DNA of 64,000 bases, from assembly GCA_014529385.2 (NCBI GenBank), contig CM043966.1:107347587-107411586 (forward strand), written 5' to 3'. Source of the stretch: Adiantum capillus-veneris. Its lineage: Eukaryota > Streptophyta > Polypodiopsida > Polypodiales > Pteridaceae. A program made the translations under genes and the position numbers. Positions 34,756-45,447 of the stretch are shown one piece after another. Numbering within the stretch: the stretch's first letter is position 1; every line of letters begins with the position of its first letter. The notes below the pieces were generated by a model. That model searched no databases. It saw nothing but the letters and a program-made list of their open reading frames with translations, and was not told where the DNA came from.

Positions 34756-34980
34756 TTAGATAAGGACAAACACATGCACATTAATCATCGAAATTACAAC
34801 AGGCAAAGGGCATTCCAGTATCTCTCTTAATCTTCTTGGCCCGAACATAAAGACTATGCACTGCTGGAAAAAAATCTTCCTGGACACATGAACATTTATC
34901 TGGATTCTTTGTGTTAAATGAAAAGGAGTGAATTGAGGTCCGTTTTGATCATCCATTAAAGCTAACCATGCAGCTCCCAA
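34756..34980 (-). CDS. Short conserved ORF upstream of gag in element C
   Basis: 74 codons, stop 104 bases before the gag ATG. The core RKIFFQQCIVFMFGPRRLRE continues as ILECPLPVVISMI and ends NVHVFVLI. The same core occurs upstream of gag in D (43118-43283: RKVFFQQRIVFMFGAERLRE), with the same ending pattern DVHIFIL before the stop. Codon-by-codon comparison shows several silent differences (GTC/GTT, TTC/TTT, GGG/GGT, GAG/GAA, CTG/CTA) inside conserved residues, as expected for selection on protein. I do not recognise the family. Ogre/Tat elements are known to carry an extra ORF before gag; whether this corresponds to it is open. Confidence 0.55.
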   Translation of the reverse strand: MGAAWLALMDDQNGPQFTPFHLTQRIQINVHVSRKIFFQQCIVFMFGPRRLREILECPLPVVISMINVHVFVLI

Positions 34981-35610
34981 GAAGGAACTTCTGACTTATC
35001 CTCTGATTTTGCTAGAATTTCAACAACATAACATCATAAATGGATCAAAAGACCAAAATACTAGCCATCACAACTTAGTAGAGCAGTAAGAAACCAAAAT
35101 ATAGACTATATATGTATGTATAACCTGCCAACAATAGAACTCGAGCATCAAGTAGGAATCACTAGTACATAGCCTATGGCGAGGTCACAAAAAGGGTGCT
35201 CCAGCCACCTGTATCACCGAAAGGATCTCACATTTGAGAATACCCCAGCTTAATAAAACCTCAACTATTGACCCTCTCACAAAAGCTTACGCAAATCTCG
35301 TATAGTCAAGTCTCAAAAATGACTATCTTCTAGACCAAGTCTCAAAAATGGCTGGGACTGCCAAATAAAACCAAGTATGGCTCCACAAAGGCGTACAATG
35401 GCAATATCCACAAGTAACAAAACAATGCACTCAAACAGGTGCCAAATGATGCATACCCACGGCAACTGCGAGTGACTTCCACTATCAGTGTATCACTCTA
35501 CTCCAGCTACCTGTACCTGTACCTATCCCTGTAACCTATAACCTGCAATCTGCAACCTGTAATCTGCAACCTGTAATCCCGAAGTTGAAGGTACTCGAAG
35601 AATATCCTCT
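34981..35610 (-). other. Element C leader with short tandem repeat
   Basis: Non-coding leader between primer site and the short ORF. Bases about 35505-35577 contain units of cctgtacctgta and aatctgcaacctgt. No gene seen. Confidence 0.6.
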
Positions 35611-35622
35611 ATTGCGGCGCCA
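35611..35622 (-). other. Element C primer-binding site
   Basis: In element orientation TGGCGCCGCAAT follows the 5' LTR after three T residues. TGGCGCC is the start of a tRNA-complementary site common in Tat/Athila-type gypsy elements; it differs from the Met site of family 1. Confidence 0.75.
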
Positions 35623-35625
35623 AAA

Positions 35626-36789
35626 TGTGAGCGGGTTGGAAACACACACAAAGCCTCTACAATAAGCCGACACACACTCTTGGAATAACACACACACACA
35701 CATACACACATTATGGGGCACCACTCGGCTTACACAACCCTCCTGGCCGAGACAAGAAACACACAGATGGAGTGAGAATAGAGAGATTTTCCACTTGCCC
35801 ACTCAACACTTACACATACACACTCACAAACACACACACTATCAATTCAACTCAAAGGAGGAAAATTACTGTTGTTTAAACTCAATGAAGCTCAGCCCAA
35901 CACCAATGGGGCAAATAGTTTACACAGTATTGAGGAAATACACTAGATACAACCACAAAAATAAGCAGAGGCTTCACTCACCGGAGAAGATTACACAGAT
36001 AAAAAACAAAAAATATGTGAGGAATTTGGCAAAATGGACAGTGCCATTGAATCCGGAACGTCTAGAAACCCCACCCTACAATGTTACAGTGCTCAAATCC
36101 GACCTCGAATGAGCTGTTTAGGGCCAAAACATGCTCCAAAATGAGCAAAAATTGACCTGCGGGTATTGCTCATCTTCTCCACGTTTTTTATGGTCTTTCT
36201 CTCTAGTTTTTCAGTTCCCACACTTAGCTTTATTACTTGAGCACTTTTGGCCTTTTAGTTGACCTCAAACGGACCCCCCGGACCCCGAACAGGACAAAAA
36301 GTGGCCTCACAGTGCATAGTTGTCACCCTGCTGCATCCATCCGCACACTTGGAGCTCAACTTTTTCCAATAAATCATCCCGCAATCACGTGAAGTGCCCC
36401 CCAAATACAATTCTCATGATGACCTTTTTGCATAAATCATCACAAAAAAACAGTCCTGCTGTGTCTTCACCTACCCACGTGCAAGACTTGATCCCATTTG
36501 ACCTCCTGATGCCACTCGATGCCAGCTAACGCACCATCTTATCTCATGGCGTGGGCCTGCCGATAGCTTCCTTGAGAAGTTTTACGCGTCGCAAACTCCT
36601 CTTATTATAGAAAAACACACCGATACTCGTGATAATGAAAATTGATGCACTATGTACACCCTGCCCTACTTGTACACATGTGGGCCCCACGTAACCACCT
36701 GGATCTGAAGAATGGGAAATTCTTTATTTTATGCACCATGCATGTGTATATATATATGCACAATCCCTTGCTCCAAAAAACTCCTAACA
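35626..36789 (-). repeat. Element C 5' LTR
   Basis: Plus-strand TGTGAGCGGG...CTCCTAACA, 1164 bp, matching 19653-20781. In element orientation it begins TGTTAGGAG and ends CGCTCACA. A TATATATA run near 36746-36760 lies close to the outer end. Confidence 0.9.
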
Positions 36790-37671
36790 ATGTAATTGGA
36801 AATTGGCTTGCAATTTCTCCATCCCTAAATTAAGGACCGTTTTATCATCTCAAGGATGATTATCTTTGAACAAAACAATGAAACTAGTGTAAAAAGCAAG
36901 ATTTTTTTTGCACAATGTACGTACCAGTTATTCTATCTATGTATGGCAATGCTAAGTGTGCAAATTGTTTAGGCAAGTAAATTTGGTAGATGACCTTAGA
37001 GAATCTAGGTTTTTGAAGGTATACTTCCAATCATCAAGAATGGGGTATCCTTTTTACATCAAAAACCATTGAACATCATCTTAATCCTTGGAAGAGACAC
37101 ACTCCTTCCTAGAAAAATACACACCGTACTACATGTTGGATGAGTATGCCAAAATATGCAGCATGAAAGCATCAATCGATGGAAGTTTCCTACAATTCAC
37201 AACACAATTTGAATGGACCATCAATCTTACTTTATGGTTAGCCAATTCCTACTTTCATGCACACACACCTCATCTTGTAGTGTTTGCAAATGGTCTTGAC
37301 AATTTTCACGTGTGACAAAGGTGCACACCAAAAATGTGTCTCTATTGAAAGTAATAGAAAAGACTTCAAGGTTTGAAAATGAATACAATAAGAATACACA
37401 TAATGACTTAATGAACAAAAAGATACCAGGATATGTATCATTTCCTATGTTTAAATCAAAGGACACCTCAATGATGTACTTATATTGATCCATGATCTAT
37501 ACAACAAAGTGGAAATCCAAAAAAAAAGGCAATGAGAAGATGGGATGAAACATTCACATGACATAGTATAATATAACATGGAGAGTGATATAAAAAGTAG
37601 TTCATACTATATTAATTGGAACGGACACAGAATAGAAAACAATGAGGTGAAGGAATGAAGCCTTCACATGA
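36790..37671. other. Spacer with imperfect tandem repeat
   Basis: No gene. A unit of about 110 bases is repeated imperfectly near 37530-37585 and 37638-37690 (caatgag.aga..g.aatga then ttcacatgacat). Confidence 0.6.
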
Positions 37672-37850
37672 CATTGTTCAATATCTCTTTGTATACAATG
37701 TTTGCTATTAATGCATTTCTTTCATTTGCATCAATGTTCTCCTAGAGAATTTTCACTCTAGTAGTTGAACGTGCACGTGAGAGTGCAACATGCAATTGTC
37801 CATGAGTGAAGACCAGAGCCACCAGGTAAAGACCCACCTATAGAGCTTGC
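37672..37850 (-). pseudogene. Helitron (PIF1-type) helicase C-terminal fragment
   Basis: Minus-strand frame reads VGLYLVALVFTHGQLHVALS, then RARSTTRVKIL, a TAG, and NALIANIVYKEIL. This is the ending of Helitron Rep/helicase proteins (VGLYLP..VFTHGQLYVA.SR, then NVVYKEVL). The upstream side runs into element E integrase sequence within about 40 bases, so only the last 60 or so residues survive. The helicase unwinds DNA for rolling-circle transposition; this piece is inactive. Confidence 0.82.
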
Positions 37851-37887
37851 ATAGAGGAACTTAACTACTTGTCTCACCCACATGGCA

Positions 37888-38900
37888 TGGATCACCTTCT
37901 TTAAATTGGTGTGCCTTCTCGTGCTTGTTAGCATGCTTGGTGTAAAGTTTTTGTGAGTGTTTAATGGCAGAATGCACACTTGCATAAATATCATGAAAGT
38001 CAATAGTGAAATTATCAGCAGCAGGCACAACATTAGAAAGACGTGAAGCAGGAGTAGGAAGAGAGTGACCATATACAATTTCAAATGGAGATTTATTTGT
38101 GGCAGTGTGAGTGGTGTTGTTGTATGCAAATTGTAGAATATGCAGGTAATCATCCCATTTCTTAGGTTGAGAAGAAACATAAGCCTTTAACAAGTCAATA
38201 ATAGTGCGGTTGGTGACTTTGGTTTGACCATTAGATTCAAGATGAAACGCATAAGTGAAGTCAAGTGTAGTGCCAAGTTTTTCAAACACAGTAGTCCAAA
38301 AAGCACTACAAAATTTTGAACCTTGATCAGAAATAATCACTTTAGGCAAACCATGATGTGGAAAAACAGTCTTAAGAAACAAAAGTGCAGCTTGATGTGC
38401 TGTGACTGTTTTCTTACAAGGAATGAAATACACTTGTTTAGAGAAACCATCAATAATAGTCCAAATCATGTCATGCTTGTGCATTGTGAGTGGGAAACCA
38501 GTAACAAAATCCATTGAAATGTGTTCCCAAGGTCTTTCATGAATGGGGAGAGGGTGTAAAAGTCCCGATTTCTTACGTGTACTGCTTTGATTTTTTGACA
38601 AATCAAACAAGTTGAAACATATTGTTGAACATCCATTCTCATAGTAAGCCAATAGAAATCACGACATAAATTTTAAAAAGTTGCAGCAAATCCTCTATGT
38701 CCAGCATAGGGTGGTTTGTGCAATTCTTCAATAATTAATGTACGGAAAGGTTTAGTTACACAATATTTTTGTTTGAAATAAAGGAAGTTTTCTTGAATAG
38801 TGTATTCGAAGAATGTGTGCACAGAATTTTCAAGCATATGCAACCATGTCGTTTTGAAGTCATCATCATGTGCATAATAAGTGTGAGGCATAGTGTCAAA
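37888..38900 (-). pseudogene. Element E integrase
   Basis: 38891-38673 gives the zinc-binding start (LHKPPYAGHRGFAATF). After a shift, CLICQK appears near 38620, then HISMDFVTGFP (core Asp), IISDQGSKFCSAFW (second Asp), ESNGQTKVTNRTI, where the usual Glu position reads Lys, and GHSLPTP. The frame stops at HQFKEGDP near 37889, where homologs continue; the C-terminal domain is lost. The Lys at the third catalytic position would inactivate the enzyme. Confidence 0.82.
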
Positions 38901-39081
38901 TGAAGTTCCTGTAATGGTTGATAGATGATTAAGTGAGGGTCTTCTACTTAAAGCATTAGCTACGTTTTCTTTACCAGGTTGGTATTGAATGTTCGGCTAA
39001 AAACTTTGAATAAAAGCGGACCACTTAATATGTCTATCAGCTATTAAGGGCTGCGAAAGTAAATATTTGATACTTTGTTGA
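38901..39081 (-). pseudogene. Element E RNase H, C-terminal part
   Basis: Reads DQQSIKYLLSQPLIADRHIK on the minus strand, the stretch after the TD position of RNase H, then a region corresponding to NVANALSRRP. It joins the other part at 40443 if the Helitron is removed. Confidence 0.75.
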
Positions 39082-39187
39082 TCTATACTAATAGATAATG
39101 GGAAAGGGAATTCCGGCTCCCCCCCTGACACGTGGTAGTAGGAGAATTTTCTGGTTGTGTGCCCTGCAAACGGCAAGACATGACATC

Positions 39188-39190
<3 letters not shown>

Positions 39191-39248
<58 letters not shown>
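39191..39248. repeat. GA microsatellite in Helitron
   Basis: About 28 GA units with one AA interruption. Confidence 0.95.
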
Positions 39249-39369
39249 TGTTGGAACCTGGGGCTCCGCCGGCTGCGTTCTGTGTCAGCCCGTGCATGCA
39301 TGACGGCTCCTGGGACCTAGCTCCGCCTTCAGTCAGCACGTAGATCCAGTGCTTGAAAAAAACATTTTT

Positions 39370-39602
39370 TTAATAACTTGGCAAACCTACCTATGAGAAA
39401 TTTCAAAGGTAATCTATCTACCTATACTTTTTTAAGAGGAACTTTTTAAAAATTAGGTAATTTTCTTCAGTTTTTTACACTATTTTTCTCTATTTTGGGT
39501 CGGAATTTGTCCCTTTCCCCTTGCTCTCAATCGACATTTTTGAAATTGAAAACGGCACGATATTTTTCCCAAAGACTGCTTCTAGTGTTTTGATGGAGAG
39601 CG

Positions 39603-39691
<89 letters not shown>

Positions 39692-39933
39692 CGATTTCCA
39701 GTAAGTGCTCGCGAAAAATCATTTTTCCAAACATGCAAAATTCCTTTTCTTGATTTTTTCAAGGGGAAATTATTTAAAATTAGGTCATTTCTTTATGTTT
39801 TTACACTATTTTTCTCTATTTTGAATCAAAATTTCTCCCTTTCCCCTTGACCTCGATCGACCTTTTTTGAAATTGAAAATGGCACAATATTAAGCTGAGA
39901 CACATTTTTCTCGAAGACTGCTTCCAGTGTTTT

Positions 39934-40011
<78 letters not shown>
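39370..40011. repeat. Two tandem units each ending in a GA array
   Basis: Units of about 320 bases (approximately 39370-39690 and 39700-40011) share ttacactatttttctctatt, tttgaaattgaaaa.ggcac and agactgcttc.agtgttttg, then atggaga followed by a GA array (39596-39690 and 39938-40010). The same unit, inverted, is seen at about 120-330. Confidence 0.88.
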
Positions 40012-40013
<2 letters not shown>

Positions 40014-40295
40014 CAAAAGTGGTTGCTTCTGTATGCACAACCTACAATATTTCGATTCGTCGTAGGGGATGATGACGATGATCGGAATTGGATCTTCGCC
40101 TATAGAATAGAGGGACTTGGGTGTTCATAGGTGACTTGAAACCTGTAGTTTCGACATTGTATTTGTCTACATCAATATATCGAGGTTAGGATTAGCGTCC
40201 TTCATCAGTGAGAGGGAGAGATTGTGATTTTTGTGGGTGGGGTCGGTGGGTGTGGGAGGGGAGAGAGAGCTCATGTGACCTGATGAGAGCGCGCG

Positions 40296-40416
<121 letters not shown>

Positions 40417-40442
40417 CCGTCGGAGGCGGCCGGCCATACTAG

Positions 40443-41376
40443 TCAGTTTTAATGATCAAGTCAGTACCCATCACATAGTGTTTCCAAATTTTCAATGCAT
40501 GTACCACAACAGTCAACTCTTTATCATAAGTACTGAACTTTGATTCAGAAGGTTTGAATTTACGGCATAAGGACTGCACTGATGGTTATCTTGCATAAGG
40601 ACTGCACCGATACCTTTTCCACTAGCATCAGTGACTACCACAAAGAATGGTTTTTGAAAATCAGGCAATTGCAATACATGTGCATTAGTCAAAGCATGTT
40701 TAAGTGCATTAAATGAGCTTTCTTGTAAATCAGTCCATTCATAAGGTGTGTTTTTCTTCAACAGGAGAGTCAAATAATGCGACTTGTAAGCAAAATTACG
40801 CACAAATTTCCTGTAATAGCTACAAAGACCGATAAAAGAATGTAGTTCATGCAAGTTTTTGGGTCTAGGCCATGACTGAATGGGTTCAATTTTCTTTGCA
40901 TCGACATGTATTCCCTTACCCGATACAATGTGTCCCAAATATTCAATTTTAGATTGGAAAAATGAACTCTTTTCACAATTCAAATACAAGTGATTTTGTG
41001 CAAGAAAATCAAATACACGTGTTAAATGTTGTTTGTGCTCTTCTTCAGATTTGCTGAATACCAAAATGTCATAAAAAAATACAATCACAAAATCTTGATG
41101 ATCAATGAAAATTCTATTCATCATGCATGTGAAGGTGGTTGGTGCATTTGTCAAACCAAATGGCATGACAAGGAATTCATAGTGTCCAGTTTGTGTTCTA
41201 AAAGCAGTTTTGTAGACATCATGTTCAAAAATTTCAACTTGATGATACCCGAATTTGAGGTCAATTTTGCTAAAGATGTTTGCCCCTTTCAGTTTGTCTA
41301 ATAGATCATCCACTCTAGGAATAGGAAACCTATTCTTAATGGTGATCTTTTTTAAAGCCTTGTAGTCGATACACAT
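40443..41376 (-). pseudogene. Element E reverse transcriptase and RNase H N-terminal part
   Basis: From 41376: MCIDYKALKKITIKNRFPIP, IFSKIDLKFGYHQVEI, LVMPFGLTNAPTTFTCMM, then FVIVFFYDILVFSKSEEEH, where the active-site pair DD has become YD (first Asp to Tyr). Connection: YLGHIVSGKGIHVDAKKIEP. RNase H starts with FVVVTDASGKGIGAVLMQ (first acidic residue present) and breaks near 40590. The remaining LIIKT abuts the Helitron. RT function is lost by the Tyr substitution as well as by frame breaks. Confidence 0.87.
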
Positions 41377-42571
41377 ATGAAAGGTTCCATTTTTCTTCTT
41401 GACAATAAGTACTAGAGCACCGTATGGTGAACTACTAGGCCGGATTAGGCCTCGGTCAAGTAAATCAGTGATTTGAGTTTGTATTTTCTTGTGTGTGCTA
41501 GGATTTACACGATAGGGTGCTCTATAAGGAGGTTCACTACCCGGTATAATGTCAATTTTGTGATCTTCTGGGCGTGATGATCATGCATGAAACAATCTTT
41601 AAATTGTGAGAGAAATTCATCGTGTGTGGAGTTACGTGAAGTTTCAGCTTCATCAAAAATTTGATTTACCAATACTAGATATGTTTTCCCCTATTTTTGA
41701 ATTGCTTTTTTTTCTTGAGTGTGAGAGAGGAGTGGAAATTTTTGATGTGCCAGTGTTTCTTGGATGGAGAAATTTTTATTATTATGAGTGAGAGACATTG
41801 TACGTGTTTTATAATTAATCAACGGGTCAAATCCATGACGAAATGGCATTCCCAAAATCATATCAAGACCATGCAATGGTGCTACCAGAAATGTACGTGC
41901 TTGTGTGAATTCACCAATGCATACTTCAATAGTGACTTGGGTTTTACAATTAAAACGTTGATTATTAAAAATAGTTTTGACCTTATGAGGTGATGGGATT
42001 TCAGACAGAGATAGTTACTGTGCTAATCGTGTGGAAATGAAATCATGGCTACTACCATCATCTAACAGAATGGTGACACTTTCATCCTTAACAGTGCCTT
42101 GCACTTTAAACAAAGTGTGAGGAGATATAAGAGTACCTGAGGATGGGTTGTTATCGTTATCATAAGCAGGATCATATCCCTCATCGTAGTTAGCTTCCAC
42201 TTCATTGTCGTCGGGTGTAGCATCTTCGAGGAGGTTAAGAGTAGCTCCGTTGGGATGGTTGTTGTTGAAGGTTTTTTGACTTGAATTTCTGTTGACTCCA
42301 TTGGAATGGCGATTGGATTGACCATTTCCCTTAGCATGACCATTTGGGCACTTACCTGCATAGTGACCATACTGAAAGCATTTAAAACACTTCACCTTTT
42401 TGTTACCATTAGAATTTGGAGGAGAATGTTGGTTGAAAGAATTTTGGTTGCCTCGTTGCTGGGTGTTGTTGTTGTTATTGCATGTATGAGGTTGAGCATT
42501 TGTAGGAGAATTGTCGAATATACGCCTCTTGAAAAAAGTACGGCTTTGGTGTTTGTTTCTGTCAAAGTTAG
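41377..42571 (-). pseudogene. Element E gag C-terminus and protease
   Basis: 42571-42015 is open on the minus strand: Asn-rich stretch, zinc knuckle CFKCFQYGHYAGKC (about 42345-42390), an acidic linker (TPDDNEVEANYDEGYD) and the protease start ESVTILLDDGSSHDFIS (about 42040-42075). After a stop the protease continues (HGLDMILGMPFRHGFDP, about 41815-41870), then a broken linker toward RT. The gag capsid is missing because element D's LTR begins at 42572. Confidence 0.82.
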
Positions 42572-43115
42572 TGAGTGGCATAAAATGGTAACCATCTTTT
42601 TGCAACATTTGTCAGCCTACTTAACGTCCTCTTCCTCATATGTGTATATATTTTTCTACTCTATTAAGTTATCTATAGTAAATTTCCCTCTTCGTTTAAC
42701 CTTTGTGGCGACACATACATTGTACTCTTCCCAAAAATGTCACCTTACTCATATATATATATTACCACCCTTTTCTTTATTGCTTTTTAAATAGAAGTAA
42801 GCATACAATAACCAACTATATACCCCCAAACTTTCTTACCTCTTGTGAATTAGTAGTAGAAAAATAATATATCCATCTTCCACCCCATATAGATAAATTA
42901 CCATGGAAATCAACTCTCCACTTGTCTTTACCAAAGATTATGGTCCCTCTCTACAAGTCTTCTATGCCTCCTACATAGGTGGCCCAATATCTCTTAAGAA
43001 TATACTCCTTTCAAAAAGACTCCAATTGTATATTCTTTTCACAAGCAAATAATATTGGGCCCTCCTCTATTTGTTTAAGCATCATAGCCTTTTGAAAAAA
43101 CACGATTCCCCTTGG
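42572..43115 (+). repeat. Element D 5' LTR, truncated
   Basis: TGAGTGGCATAAAATGG onward matches 49144-49701 (for example catctttttgcaacattt, ctcatatgtgtatata, cccaatatctcttaagaata). The match stops after attccccttgga, where the right copy continues with LTR sequence and the left with the short-ORF region. Confidence 0.88.
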
Positions 43116-43286
43116 ATTAGAGTAAATGTTTACATAGATAGAAAAGTCTTTTTCCAGCAACGCATTGTTTTTATGTTTGGTGCAGAAAGACTTAGAGAAA
43201 TACTAGCATCACCCAATCCAATTATACTTCCAATCATCAATTATGAAACTTCTTTTGATGTTCACATTTTCATTTTGTTTTAAAGG
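43116..43286 (+). CDS. Short conserved ORF upstream of gag, copy 1 (element D)
   Basis: The core (from about 43118) reads RKVFFQQRIVFMFGAERLRE, then ILASPNPIILPII and DVHIFILF before TAA. It matches the short ORF before gag in element C, with silent codon changes. The open frame extends left into the LTR, but only the part from 43116 is shared with C. Function unknown; possibly a small accessory protein or a spliced leader exon of Gag. Confidence 0.5.
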
Positions 43287-43366
43287 CAGGAACAAGGAGT
43301 GGTGAAGGGGTGCTCAAGGGCCATATGAAGGAACGAGGTCTTCAAACCAACAACGAGGAGTAGCAC

Positions 43367-43582
43367 ATGAATCATAATCAAAACAATGAACCTTTTAGGC
43401 CTATTGCTCGGCAATCCATTCATATAATAATTGCAACTAAGTTTAGGTTTCAATCTATCATAAGGAGGATATTTGGATCCACTCACCTCAATGAAATCAA
43501 TGCTTCAATTAATCCATTTATTCTACCTATGATAAAGTACGAATTAACAATGGATGTGTATATCTTCATTTTAATGTAATCA
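43367..43582 (+). CDS. Short ORF upstream of gag, copy 2 (element D)
   Basis: 71 codons including the stop. FRFQSIIRRIFGSTHLNEI, then NPFILPMIKYEL and MDVYIFILM follow the same pattern and spacing as copy 1 about 296 bases earlier, but more diverged. It ends 81 bases before the gag ATG. Confidence 0.45.
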
Positions 43583-43662
43583 GATTTATAGTGTCAACAA
43601 TCTTGTGCGGCCCGTAAGAGAAAAGTTTCTTTAAAAAAAAAAATTCAAAAAGATCAAACAAA

Positions 43663-45447
43663 ATGTCAAGTTCTTTTCCCACGTTCTATGCAAGAAGTGG
43701 GGAAGATGCTCAAGAGTTTCTTGACAACTTGGAGATGGCACATCTCATATCCGGGAGAGATGAAGAGGAAGTAAAGCTACGAGCCTTCCCGTTGGTTCTA
43801 AAAGTAGAAGCTAAAGCATGGTATGAGACCTTGCAACCCCAAATCAAGTCCAACTGGGAGAGACTGCGAGCAAGATTCCTCTCCAAGTTCGGGCAAGGTG
43901 ATACTTCTGAAGGACTATGGAAATGTCTTATTGGACATAAGCAGGTATCACTTGAAGACTATCCCTCTTATGAAGCAACCTTTGTCAATCTATGGGGTAG
44001 GTGGGAGGTTACATTAGAAAATCATGGTGGTACACCTAAGTTTCTAAAAAAAGAGAGATTCATGGTTGGCTTGTATCCACTTTTAAAGACTAAAGTAGAG
44101 CTAAAATTCCCATCCACCTTCGAAGAAGCACGTGAGGTAGCCATCATCAAGTTTAGAAAACTACACTTCCAAGCACATAGAGCAAGGGGTTTGAATGAAG
44201 TGAGTGAGAGGGAGTCTTCACAAACCATGGAAGCACCAATAAAGGCCCCTCTTGCACAATCTTCACAAATAGAAGATAACTCTCAACAAGAGGTTTTACA
44301 AAGGCTAACTCAACAACTTGAGAACCTCACTCTGAATCTAGTACAGGGCCTACCTCAACAAGGACAACCAAGAGAAGGGAATCGCAATCAGCGAAGACAA
44401 GCTCAAGAGTTGCGATGTTGGAATTGCAATGAAATGGGCCATGGAATGTACAATTGTCCACATCCAAGGCAACTTTCGGGAGACATATATCCCCCTAGAC
44501 TGCCTCCTCTCACTGTGCAACAAGAACTAGCTCAAGGCCCACAAATCCTTCGTCGACCACCACCACCAGCAAATATACCTCCCGTCCCACATGAGGAGGA
44601 AGAAAGAGGAGTCAACATCATCAAGATAGAAGAGGTAATAGATGAGCATACTCTAAACTTTGATGTTATGCCGGCAGAAAAACGCACAAGAGCACATGAT
44701 AAGGATGAAGACATGAGAAGTGAAGGAACAAATTCAGCCAGAAGGGACAAGAAAAAGAAGTCAAAGATGGAAGAAGCTGGAAGCAGCAGGAAGAAAAGAG
44801 CAAGGCGAAGGAAAATTGGTATCAATGACTTCCCATTGGGAAAGGAGATAGAGCCCTACAACATCCTGGAGGATTTACAAACCCAAAAGCCAAAAATTTC
44901 ATGGCCTCAACTTCTACACCTATCAGCCAAAGTAAGAAGGAAATGGCCAAAGTTGGTAAGTACAAGAATTCCAAAAAAGAATGAAAATCTTTTCATTAAG
45001 TTTGTGGCCTCAAAGCTACAAAAAGATGTGGAACCCATTGTGGATGCTTACATAAGGGGTAAAAAGGTGTCTAATGTATATGTTGATGGTGGAGCTCAAA
45101 TGTGTGTGATCAGGGAAAAATCAATGAACAGGTTAGGGCTTGAAATTACAAAGTCCTCTAATTGTCAAGCTAGGCTAGCCAACAACTCAAGTGTGAAGTG
45201 TTTGGGGATCATTGAAAATGTAAAAGTCTTTGTATGTAACACAGATGCACGAGTGGATATGTATGTCATGCCAGCTAAGGGGGAGGGCTATCCCATCATC
45301 CTAGGGAGGCCTTGGCTCATTGTTGTGAATGCAGATAAAAAATGGGAAAGTGGTCGTTTGATTCTTAAGAAGGGTCAACCGGTGGTGTATGATTGGCGAG
45401 AAGGGAAGCAGCTAGATATCAACTATGAAACCACGGCATATGAATAG
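43663..45447 (+). CDS. Element D Gag-protease
   Basis: 594 codons, intact. ATG 43663 follows an A-rich leader. Capsid-type region: EDAQEFLDNLEMAHLISGRD, AKAWYETLQPQIKSNWERLR, FLKKERFMVGLYPLLKTKV (residues about 15-160). A CCHC-like finger CWNCNEMGHGMYNC at about 252-265. A basic patch (KKKKSKMEEAGSSRKKRARR, about 365-385) may direct nuclear entry. The protease has VYVDGGAQMCVIREKSMNRL with catalytic Asp near residue 474, then YPIILGRPWL. It ends at TAG; the next frame needs a shift to reach RT. Confidence 0.9.
   Translation: MSSSFPTFYARSGEDAQEFLDNLEMAHLISGRDEEEVKLRAFPLVLKVEAKAWYETLQPQIKSNWERLRARFLSKFGQGDTSEGLWKCLIGHKQVSLEDYPSYEATFVNLWGRWEVTLENHGGTPKFLKKERFMVGLYPLLKTKVELKFPSTFEEAREVAIIKFRKLHFQAHRARGLNEVSERESSQTMEAPIKAPLAQSSQIEDNSQQEVLQRLTQQLENLTLNLVQGLPQQGQPREGNRNQRRQAQELRCWNCNEMGHGMYNCPHPRQLSGDIYPPRLPPLTVQQELAQGPQILRRPPPPANIPPVPHEEEERGVNIIKIEEVIDEHTLNFDVMPAEKRTRAHDKDEDMRSEGTNSARRDKKKKSKMEEAGSSRKKRARRRKIGINDFPLGKEIEPYNILEDLQTQKPKISWPQLLHLSAKVRRKWPKLVSTRIPKKNENLFIKFVASKLQKDVEPIVDAYIRGKKVSNVYVDGGAQMCVIREKSMNRLGLEITKSSNCQARLANNSSVKCLGIIENVKVFVCNTDARVDMYVMPAKGEGYPIILGRPWLIVVNADKKWESGRLILKKGQPVVYDWREGKQLDINYETTAYE

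Larger units (their letters stand above)
19653..36789 (-). mobile_element. Element C: Tat-type Ty3/gypsy retrotransposon, split by element B
   Basis: Minus-strand element with LTRs at 35626-36789 (5') and 19653-20781 (3'). Removing element B (25695-34581) rejoins its gag frame. Order from the 5' LTR: primer site, leader, a short conserved ORF, gag, protease, RT, decayed RNase H, archaeal-type RNase H, integrase. The presence of the second RNase H places it with the Tat lineage as defined in plant retrotransposon classifications. The LTRs differ at perhaps 8-10 percent of positions by eye, so C is older than B. No convincing target duplication (cacgt left, atgta right). Confidence 0.92.

Noticed and set aside
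42306-42794. Plus-strand 162-codon frame
   Set aside because: It crosses from the antisense of element E gag into the element D LTR; chance frame.
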